DNA from: an uncultured Rubrobacteraceae bacterium
GTDB lineage: Bacteria > Actinomycetota > Rubrobacteria > Rubrobacterales > Rubrobacteraceae
Direction: 5' to 3'
Assembly: GCA_902806015.1 (NCBI GenBank)
Contig: CADCUZ010000069.1
Span: forward strand, 1-38,821
Length of the DNA stretch: 38,821 bases
Positions 23,828 through 30,108 of the stretch are shown in pieces; within the stretch, counting starts at the first letter, position 1, and each line of letters starts with the position of its first letter. A model generated the notes under the pieces. That model saw nothing but the letters and a program-made list of their open reading frames with translations. It had not been told where the DNA came from and made no database searches. The translations under genes were made by a program, and so were the position numbers.

Positions 23828-24425
23828 CCTGAGGCTCGCCCGCTGCTTTTTCGAGCGCAACGATAGCGGGGGGCCTTCCGGGTCCCCCGTCGTCGTCGGC
23901 CTTGGCAACCCCGGCCGCTCCTACGAACGTACCCGCCACAACGCCGGCTACTTGGTGGTAGAGGAGCTGGCCCGCCGCCACGGCGGATCCTGGCGTAGGA
24001 AGAAGAAGTCACAGGTGGCGGACGTCTCCCTCGGTTCGAAGAACGTCACCCTGCTGAAGCCCACTACCTTCATGAACAACTCCGGTTCGGCGCTGGCCGG
24101 TCTCCGGGCCGAGACCCTGATCCTTGTTCACGACGACCTCGACCTCGACCCCGGGACCGTCAGGGTGAAGGTCGGCGGCGGGGCGGGCGGCCACAACGGG
24201 CTGCGCTCCACGATCCAGAACGTCGGCCCCGACTTTGTCCGGGTCCGTATCGGCGTCGGCCGCCCACCGGAGGGAACCCGGATGACCGTAACGGACTTTG
24301 TCCTCGGCAGGATGGACGACGCCGTGAAGGACGCTCTGCCGCGGGCCGCGGATGCCGTCGAGGCCATCCTAGATGAGGGCACCGAGGGGGCGATGAACCG
24401 CTTTAACGCGCGGAACACCGCATAG
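23781..24425 (+). CDS. pth: Peptidyl-tRNA hydrolase
   Basis: Recycles peptidyl-tRNA that drops off ribosomes by cutting the ester bond. Conserved residues are visible: GLGNPG (40-45), catalytic histidine in TRHNAGY (His53), FMNNSG, LVHDDLDLDPG and GGAGGHNGLRS. VRIGVGRP follows. The segment between FMNNSG and HDDLD is shorter than usual by roughly eight residues. The start is uncertain: the conserved part begins directly after the rplY stop with no good start codon. The nearest ATG (23781) or GTG (23784) lies inside rplY and gives about 35 extra basic N-terminal residues. No clear ribosome binding site is seen for these, so translation may depend on rplY. Confidence 0.87.
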   Translation: MVRRAPRKAKTGRTRNLRLARCFFERNDSGGPSGSPVVVGLGNPGRSYERTRHNAGYLVVEELARRHGGSWRRKKKSQVADVSLGSKNVTLLKPTTFMNNSGSALAGLRAETLILVHDDLDLDPGTVRVKVGGGAGGHNGLRSTIQNVGPDFVRVRIGVGRPPEGTRMTVTDFVLGRMDDAVKDALPRAADAVEAILDEGTEGAMNRFNARNTA

Positions 24426-24429
24426 GAGC

Positions 24430-25189
24430 AGGGGACCGCGGGAGGCTTCACGAATCGCAGCACGAGCTCCCGCGCCTCGCGGAGAAATGGGCTTTTAGCG
24501 CCAGGGTAGTGGTTGGCGTGGGTTGAAACTTCCGGGACGAACTGGCCGTCTAAGTGGATCGCTTCGACCTCCAAGGCGTCGAAGTTCGCGCCCCAACTCA
24601 AGGGGCCAGGGTTCCATCCCCGATCCCACTCCGTTTCGGGCACGCCAAGCAGGCGCACCGCCTCCCCACCCGCCCACGACGACCGGCCCTCCACCGTAAG
24701 ATCCAGAGGACGCAACTCCCCAGAGATCTCGCAGATCTCGTCCGTGGACAGGGGATAGAAGGTCCAGTAGTGGGCGAGGGCCAACCCGAAACACCGCGGA
24801 TCGTGTTCGCGCGGGCCGGCTCCGGCGCGGTGCTCCGACACCCGCCCGCTGCCGGGCGGTCCGCCGATCGGCCGTCTCCTGCGACCCCCGCAGGCGGCTA
24901 TTGCCACCCCGCCACCCGGCACCTCCGTCCGCATGCGCCAGCGGTAGCGGTCCGCGGGCCACGCCCGGCGGCGCCACTCGAAAGGGCCGTGCGGTTCCGG
25001 GTGTCGGAAAGGCCCGGAGGCTTTCCCCCGCAGACACCCCGAACGCGTGCCGTCCGGCCTCGCTGCGCACTATGCTCTCGCGGATCTTTTGCGTACGACA
25101 CCGTCCCCCGGTAACGTAGGGTGGCGCTTACGGTGCCGTATCGCTTGGGCGCGGAAACGGATCAGTTCCAATAGGTGCGCGGGTTCCAC
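24430..25189 (-). pseudogene. Decayed leftward gene of unknown family
   Basis: Read leftward from GTG 25189, which has AGGAGA six bases upstream. Protein-like sequence appears in pieces that change frame. EPAHLLELIRFRAQAIRHR comes first, then IRESIVRSEAGRHAFGVSAG, then EPHGPFEWRRRAWPADRYRW. After these come RTEVPGGGVAIAACGG, then FYPLSTDEICEISGELRPL, then DALEVEAIHLDGQFVPEV and HANHYPGAKSPFLREAREL. At least two frameshifts separate them, and the last piece runs on into the antisense of pth without a proper stop. The composition (balanced hydrophobic and charged residues, W, H and Y clusters) is unlike shadow frames. I do not recognise the family. The exact ends are guesses. Confidence 0.45.
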
Positions 25190-25220
25190 GGCCGTCTCCT
25201 GCCCGGTTTGAGGGCCGCCC

Positions 25221-26163
25221 CTATGTTCGGGTCTGGCGGAGCATGCGGCCCATCATCTCGACGCCGCCCTTGTCTAGGGTGCGGTCTTCTTCGATGATCT
25301 CCAGCGCGTCCGGGGTACCGAGCTCCCGCAGCCTACGCGCCGTGATGCTGGCGCACACGACCGCCCGGACCTCCGGCAGGACCGATAACGCTTCCTCCGG
25401 GTCCTCGTACACGTTGGCCTGGACGAAGTCGAGGTGGTCGGGGCCGGCGCCTTCGAGGGAGCGGGAGAGGTTTTCCATGCACGTGCGGCCCCACCCGACG
25501 ACGCCCACCAGTGTGCCCGCCGGAAGCTCGATCAGGCGGCGCAGGCTCTCCAGGTTCGCCTCGGCCAGGAGCGCGCCACAGTCTCCACCCCTGCGGGCTC
25601 CATAAGCTCCTGCACCTCGTGGACGTGAAAAAAGGTGGTGACCGCAACGCGCGGGGGCGACTCCTTCCCCAAGGATGCCCTCTGGGCCAGGTCCTCGAGC
25701 AAGACCCGCTTCACTACCACCGGGAGCTGCTGCTCGAGCTCGTCGGAGAGCTGGTCCAGCTCCTCCCGCGTGCACTCGACGAACAGAATCCTCGCCTTCT
25801 CCGGCGGCTTCGCACCGGCCCGAGCCAGCACCGCCTAGGCGAGGTACTTCACGGGAAGCCCCTGCGCCGCCGCCAGGTCCATCACCCGGTCGAGCACGTC
25901 CCCCTTCATCTCTACCGCGTCCACCGGCGGCTCCAACACGTACAGCCCGCTTCCCCGACGGCTTTCGACGAACCCCTCGCGCCCAGGTCCGAGAACACCC
26001 GGGCCACCATGTTGCGGTTAGCCCGCGAAAACCCGGCCATCGCCCGGATGCTCGGCAGACGGTCCCCAACCTCGAGGCTGCCTGCCAGGATCAGGTGTTT
26101 TATCTGCTGCGCTAGCTGCATGTGTACCGGCACGTAGCTTTTCGAATTTATCTGCAGATCCAT
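25221..26163 (-). pseudogene. GntR-family transcriptional regulator, multiply disrupted
   Basis: ATG 26163 opens a typical GntR winged helix: YVPVHMQLAQQIKHLILAG, LEVGDRLPSIRAMAGFSRAN, MVARVFSDLG. Near 25970 the frame shifts into FVESRRGSGLYVLEPP. An in-frame TAG follows at about 25838, then VLARAGAKPPEKARILFVEC and ELDQLSDELEQQLPVVVKR. Near 25600 it shifts again into LLAEANLESLRRLIELPAGT, followed by VVGWGRTCMENLSRSL and DFVQANVYEDPEEAL. The last frame ends at TAG (25221). The C-terminal part resembles a periplasmic-binding/substrate-sensing effector domain, not FadR or UTRA that I can name. With two frameshifts and one nonsense codon, only a DNA-binding fragment of about 80 residues could be made. 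It is divergent from the GNAT gene and probably once controlled it. Confidence 0.75.
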
Positions 26164-26174
26164 AGATTATCCTA

Positions 26175-26231
26175 TTGTCCTATGACAGTATGTCACTTAT
26201 AATTGTCCTAGTCGAATAGGGCAATTATACA
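26175..26231 (+). promoter_or_regulatory. Duplicated promoter with operator dyads upstream of the GNAT-azlCD genes
   Basis: Two promoters are in series, 28 bases apart. The first is TTGTCC (26175-26180), 17 bases, TATAAT (26198-26203). The second is TTGTCC (26203-26208), 17 bases, TATACA (26226-26231). Each -35 box is part of the direct repeat TTGTCCTA. The first spacer holds the dyad TGACA-gta-TGTCA (26183-26195). The second has ATTGTCCTA (26202-26210) facing TAGGGCAAT (26217-26225), 8 of 9 positions paired. These are good candidate operators for the neighbouring GntR-type regulator. Confidence 0.65.
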
Positions 26232-26262
26232 TATACAGCAGCGGTTTGCCCGGAGGTGAGCG

Positions 26263-26838
26263 GTGCACGGGATGATGGATCTCGAGTTGGCGAGGGAGCG
26301 GCGCCGGGAGCTGCTTCGAGAGGCGAAAGGGCGGCGCGTGGCCCAGGAGGCGGCGCGTCCGGCGGCCGGAAATCCCGATGAGGGAGGCATAAGCGTGCGC
26401 TGGGGACTCGCGGAGGATGAGGCCGCCGTCGCCGACCTCTTGCAGCTCAACGGGATGCCGCGGTGGGTCGCTTTCGAGGAGCGGTTCGTCGTGGCCGAGA
26501 AGGACGGGGGGGTGATCGGGGCTCTGCGGTACGCGACGGAGTCAAAGAGGCTCTCGCTTGGCCTGCTGGTAGTGGATCCGTGGGCTGGCGAGCGGCGGAC
26601 GGCGCGCGCCCTCTACTTCGGGGCCGCTGGCCTGGCCCGCGAGCTCGGGGCCACCGAGATCCTGGCCAACGCCGCGTGGGGTTCCGGGTACCTGGGCGAG
26701 GCGGGGTACCGCCGGGCAGGACGCGGCTGGAGGTTGGAGGTTTCAGCGCGGACCGGCAGAGTCTCGTCCGGTGGCTGGCGCGCGGCGCTCGGGCACTGGA
26801 CGGCGAGGGTCCTGCGGTTCGGCCGGGCGCTGCGGTAA
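26263..26838 (+). CDS. GNAT-type N-acetyltransferase
   Basis: A 191-residue protein; the core of about residues 45-160 has a GNAT-like arrangement. RWGLAEDEAAVADLLQLNG is the first helix, FVVAEKDGGVIGALRYA the central strands, and LSLGLLVVDPWAGERRTARA the acetyl-CoA binding loop region. YFGAAGLARELGATEI and YLGEAGYRRAG end the fold. A basic C-terminal tail follows. GTG 26263 has GGAGG six bases upstream. The family transfers an acetyl group from acetyl-CoA to amines; the substrate is not visible. It is first in a likely operon with azlC and azlD, so an amino acid or an amino-acid analogue is a reasonable guess. Confidence 0.72.
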   Translation: MHGMMDLELARERRRELLREAKGRRVAQEAARPAAGNPDEGGISVRWGLAEDEAAVADLLQLNGMPRWVAFEERFVVAEKDGGVIGALRYATESKRLSLGLLVVDPWAGERRTARALYFGAAGLARELGATEILANAAWGSGYLGEAGYRRAGRGWRLEVSARTGRVSSGGWRAALGHWTARVLRFGRALR

Positions 26839-26911
26839 CGGTGGAACCGCGGGGGAGGGTGATGATGCGTCTCCGGTCGGCTCGTGTTGCCGGCAGGAGG
26901 ACGAGTCGGCG

Positions 26912-27592
26912 TTGACGTTCACGTTATCGGGGGCGCTGGCTGGGGCGCGCAGGTGCGTGCCCATCGGGGTGAGCGGGTTCGCGATCGGGCTCGTCTTCGG
27001 CGTGCTGGCCCGGCAGGCGGGGGTGGGCGTGCTCGAGACCTTACTGATGAGCGTGCTCGTCTTCTCTGGGGCGGCCCAGTTCGTGGTAGTCGGGATGTGG
27101 GCGGCGCCTGTGCCGGTTTTCGGCGTCGTTCTCGCGACGCTCGTTGTGGGGCTGCGGCACCTGCTCATGGGCGCCGCGCTTGGGCCGTGGTTCTCCAAGT
27201 TGTCGCGCCTTAAGGCGTACGGCTCCGTTTTTTTTATGGCAGACGAGAACTGGGCGATGACCATGGCTGAGTTCGACAAGGGGAGGCGGGACGCGGCCTT
27301 CCTGCTCGGGGGCGGGCTGGTGATGTTCTTCTCGTGGACCAGTTCTAGCCTGATCGGGCGCACCATCGGCGACTTCGTGCGGGACCCGGCCCGGTGGGGC
27401 CTGGACTTCGCCTTCACGGCCGTCTTTCTCGCGCTGCTCGTCGGGATGCGAAAGGGGGCCTCGGACCTCCTGCCCTGGGGCACGGCGGCGGTCGTGGCGG
27501 TCGTCGCGCACCATTTTGTCCCGGGCCAGTGGTTTATCCTGCTCGGCGGGCTGGCCGGAAGCCTCGCGGGGACGGTGCGTCGTGGGCGTTGA
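26912..27592 (+). CDS. azlC: AzlC-family branched-chain amino acid exporter, large subunit
   Basis: A 226-residue membrane protein matching AzlC: GARRCVPIGVSGFAIGLVFG near the start, then LETLLMSVLVFSGAAQFVVV (the conserved FSGAAQF). VVGLRHLLMGAALGPWF and FFMADENWAMTMAEF follow. About six to seven membrane helices are present. AzlC with AzlD exports branched-chain amino acids and toxic analogues such as azaleucine. TTG 26912 is chosen because GGAGG lies 11 bases upstream and earlier codons in this frame overlap the GNAT gene and are not conserved. The stop overlaps the azlD start region by eleven bases. Confidence 0.87.
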   Translation: MTFTLSGALAGARRCVPIGVSGFAIGLVFGVLARQAGVGVLETLLMSVLVFSGAAQFVVVGMWAAPVPVFGVVLATLVVGLRHLLMGAALGPWFSKLSRLKAYGSVFFMADENWAMTMAEFDKGRRDAAFLLGGGLVMFFSWTSSSLIGRTIGDFVRDPARWGLDFAFTAVFLALLVGMRKGASDLLPWGTAAVVAVVAHHFVPGQWFILLGGLAGSLAGTVRRGR

Positions 27593-27896
27593 CCCTTTGG
27601 CCCTCCTCGCCATCGTGCTCATGGCGCTCGCCACCTACGCCACGCGGGCCGGGGGGCTCTGGCTGACGAGCCGGGTCGAAATCTCCGACCGCCTAGAGGC
27701 GTGGTTGGAGCACATCCCCGGCGCCATCCTCGTCTCCCTCGTTGCCCCGGCCGTGCTCGCGGAGGGGATCGCCGCCGCGCTCGCCGCGCTCGCCGTGATG
27801 CTCGTCGCCCGCAAGACCGGCAGCCTCCCCGCCGCCATGGTAACGGGGGTCGTCGCCGTGGTCCTCCTGCGGGCCCTGATACCCGGCCCGGCATGA
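27582..27896 (+). CDS. azlD: AzlD-family branched-chain amino acid exporter, small subunit
   Basis: A 104-residue membrane protein of the AzlD family with about four short hydrophobic segments. TYATRAGGLWL near residue 20 is the conserved first motif, and LEHIPGAILVSLVAP follows. AALAVMLVARKTGSLPAAM and a hydrophobic end complete it. GTG 27582 overlaps azlC by 11 bases; this is the usual arrangement of the pair. The 127 bases after it hold only a short CACCC/GGGTG hairpin. Confidence 0.85.
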   Translation: MGVDPLALLAIVLMALATYATRAGGLWLTSRVEISDRLEAWLEHIPGAILVSLVAPAVLAEGIAAALAALAVMLVARKTGSLPAAMVTGVVAVVLLRALIPGPA

Positions 27897-28023
27897 AGAA
27901 AGACCGACGAGGCGGCCGGGTCCCGACTCGAAACCCGCACCCGAAACGGGGGTGGAGGCGTTACCATTCGGGGGCCGAAAGGAGACGGTCGGCAAAACAG
28001 GCATCGAGAAGAGAGGTTGTGGC

Positions 28024-28539
28024 GTGAAAGCGTACGTGGACGAGGTTGAATCCCCGGCGGGGGAACTCGCCTTCGCCGTGGACGAGGAGGGGGCTATGAT
28101 CTGGCTCCGGTTCGTCGAGAGCGATGGCGGGTGGAAGGTCGAGGAGGAGTTGGGGGTCGAGGGGTTCGAGGCCTCGCGGGACGGGCAACGGACCGCCCGG
28201 GCGCGGGAGGAGTTGCGGGAATACTACGCCGGCGTGCGTCGGAAGTTCGGGTTGCCCCTCGCGTTCGTCGGGTCGGAGTGGCAGAGGGCCGTGTGGGGAG
28301 AGCTGACGCGCATCCCGTTCGGTGAGACGCGGTCCTACGGGGAGATCGCGGACAGGCTCGGCAGCCCCGGCGCCGCCCGCGCCGTCGGCCGGGCCAACGC
28401 CACCAACCGGCTCCCCCTGGTGGTGCCCTGCCACCGCGTGATAGCGGCGGACGGCTCGCTCGGCGGCTTTAACGGCGGTCTGCACCTCAAGGAGCGGCTG
28501 CTGGGGCACGAGCGGCGCGTGCTTGGCGGGGGATGTTGA
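28024..28539 (+). CDS. Methylated-DNA-protein-cysteine methyltransferase (Ogt/MGMT)
   Basis: A 171-residue suicide repair protein that moves the alkyl group from O6-alkylguanine to its own cysteine. The acceptor is Cys136 in LVVPCHRVI. WQRAVWGELTRIPFGETRSYGE is the DNA-binding helix-turn-helix lead, RAVGRANATNRLPL holds the arginine finger region, and GGFNGGLHLKERLLGHE closes the domain. GTG 28024 has GAGAGG upstream; a longer frame from 27952 adds 24 unconserved residues. The N-terminal domain is short, as in Ogt. Downstream, the EamA gene starts within 20 bases. Confidence 0.9.
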   Translation: MKAYVDEVESPAGELAFAVDEEGAMIWLRFVESDGGWKVEEELGVEGFEASRDGQRTARAREELREYYAGVRRKFGLPLAFVGSEWQRAVWGELTRIPFGETRSYGEIADRLGSPGAARAVGRANATNRLPLVVPCHRVIAADGSLGGFNGGLHLKERLLGHERRVLGGGC

Positions 28540-28555
28540 GCGCGGTGTCGGACGG

Positions 28556-29449
28556 GTGGGTTTGAAGGCCAAGGACTTCGCGGCGCTGATCTCGCTCGGT
28601 GCGCTCTGGGGGGCTTCGTTCCTGTTTATCCGGGTGGCCGTGCCGGTGCTCGGGCCCTTCGTGCTTGTGGGGCTGCGCGTGGGCCTGGCGGCGCTAGTGC
28701 TCGCGCTCTTCGCCGGTGCCGCGCGGCGGGCGCTGAAGCTGCGGGGGCTGTGGGGTCCGCTGCTGTTCGTGGGTTTCGCCAACACGGCGGTGCCGTTCTC
28801 TCTGATCTCGGCGTCCGAGGTACATCTGACCGCCTCCCTGGCCGCAATCCTGAACTCGACCACCGTGCTGTTCACGGCGCTGGTCGCCGCCGTGTGGCTT
28901 AGGGAGTCGCTGACGCCGAAAAAGATCCTGGGGGTGCTGCTGGGCATCTTCGGGGTCGCGGTGCTGGTGGGTTGGGACCCGTTGCCCTTGAGCCCCGTCG
29001 TCTTGCTCTCCGTCGCGGCCGTCCTCGGGGCTTCCCTCTGCTACGGCGTGGGCGCGGTCTTCACCAAGCTGACCTTCGCCGGCGTCCCGCCTTTGACCCT
29101 CGCCGTGGGGCAGCAGTCGGCCGCGGCCGGGATCATGATACCCGTCGCGCTCACGGACCTGCCGGGCGAGAGCCCGTCGGTCGCGGTGGCGCTCTGCGTG
29201 CTGGCGCTCGCCGTCCTCTCCACCGCCGTCGCCTACCTGCTGTTCTTCTACCTCATCGCCAGCGCCGGGCCCACCGCGACCTCCACGGTGACGCTCGTCG
29301 TGCCGGTCTTCGGCCTGATCTTCGGGGTCCTGTTCCTCGGTGAGCCGGTCGGCCTCGGGACGCTCGCCGGACTCGCCGTGATCCTCTGCAGCGTCCTCCT
29401 CATCACGGGCATCGGTTTCGAGAAGGCCGAGAAAGTCCCGGCCCGCTAG
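28556..29449 (+). CDS. EamA-family (DMT superfamily) transporter
   Basis: A 297-residue inner-membrane protein with ten predicted helices arranged as two EamA repeats. The first has LGALWGASFLFIRVAVPVLG, LRVGLAALVLALFAG, LFVGFANTAVPFSLI and LTASLAAILNSTTVLFTALV. The second repeat has YGVGAVFTKLTFAGVPPL and SAGPTATSTVTLVVPVFGLI, ending in FLGEPVGLGTLAG. Members export amino acids or other metabolites. The start is uncertain among GTG 28556, TTG 28562 and TTG 28523. The stop overlaps, tail to tail, the stop of the leftward PaaI remnant. Confidence 0.85.
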   Translation: MGLKAKDFAALISLGALWGASFLFIRVAVPVLGPFVLVGLRVGLAALVLALFAGAARRALKLRGLWGPLLFVGFANTAVPFSLISASEVHLTASLAAILNSTTVLFTALVAAVWLRESLTPKKILGVLLGIFGVAVLVGWDPLPLSPVVLLSVAAVLGASLCYGVGAVFTKLTFAGVPPLTLAVGQQSAAAGIMIPVALTDLPGESPSVAVALCVLALAVLSTAVAYLLFFYLIASAGPTATSTVTLVVPVFGLIFGVLFLGEPVGLGTLAGLAVILCSVLLITGIGFEKAEKVPAR

Positions 29450-29862
29450 CGGGGGTGCAGGATCATTTGCGCGCAGTGGGGGAGTGCGATGGTCTTCTCC
29501 TGGCCTGTAACGGTGGCGTACCACACCTGGGCGGTACGCCCGCCGTGGACGCGCCGCGCCTTGCACTCGATGTCCCCCGGCGGGCGGTGCCAAGGAAGAT
29601 GCTCTCCAACTCTATCGTGGTGAAACGTTCCGCCCCGTCGGGCAGGTTCGCGAACGTGCCGTGCCCGCAGGAGGTGCCCGTGAGCGCCACGACCGTCGCG
29701 GCGTGCAGGTAGCCGTTCGGGGCCAGTAGCTCCCCCCTCAACCCCAGCCGGCTCGAGGTGCGGCCCTCCTCCGCGCCCACCTCCAGCCCGGTAAGCCCCG
29801 GCAGCGCGCCCGTTCAATTCGCCGATCATGCCCATCGCTTCGTCTCCCGCGCCTACCCGCAC
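29446..29862 (-). pseudogene. PaaI-type hotdog thioesterase, frameshifted
   Basis: Leftward reading from GTG 29862, or the in-frame ATG about 29835, gives MGMIGELNG. Near 29812 the frame changes to LPGLTGLEVGAEEGRTSSRL, then LAPNGYLHAATVVALT, then FANLPDGAERFTTIELES. Near 29580 it returns to the first frame with GDIECKARRVHGGRTAQVWY and ends IALPHCAQMILHPR. The order matches a PaaI-family hotdog acyl-CoA thioesterase, with the N-G-Y-L-H-A region normally containing the active-site aspartate or asparagine loop. Two indels that nearly cancel make it non-functional as read, though the total length is that of an intact gene. A sequencing error is possible. Confidence 0.66.
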
Positions 29863-29899
29863 CGACGGCCCGTTCTCTCAGAGGCGCGAGGTTGACAAC

Positions 29900-30025
29900 C
29901 CCTCGTGCCAGGCGGCTTTTTCGGTAACCGTAGAGGGCGTGGGCGAGGAGGCCGAGCGCCATCCAGGCCCCGAAGCACAGCAACGTGACCGGGGGCAGGC
30001 TCAGCATCACGTAACCGTGGGACCG
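29900..30025 (-). pseudogene. C-terminal scrap of an APC-type amino acid permease
   Basis: Leftward, the sequence HGYVMLSLPPVTLLCFGAW followed by MALGLLAHALYGYRKSRLA has the pattern of the last helix and tail of APC amino acid permeases, where a Y-G-Y-R-H-S-R-L type ending is common. No upstream part of such a permease exists on this side, since mfd starts at 30109 in the other direction. The rest must have been deleted. The ends are approximate. Confidence 0.4.
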
Positions 30026-30075
30026 GCGTGCTCGGCGGCGATGCCGGTGAGCTCGAAGTTCCCAGGCCCGATACG

Positions 30076-30102
30076 TTGATTTCGTCCACGAGCGGGTAGA
30101 AT
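30076..30102 (+). promoter_or_regulatory. Promoter of mfd (leaderless layout)
   Basis: TTGATT (30076-30081), a short 15-base spacer, TAGAAT (30097-30102). The GTG start is six bases after the -10 box, so the mRNA would start at or beside it; there is no Shine-Dalgarno. Confidence 0.5.
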
Positions 30103-30108
30103 CCCCGG

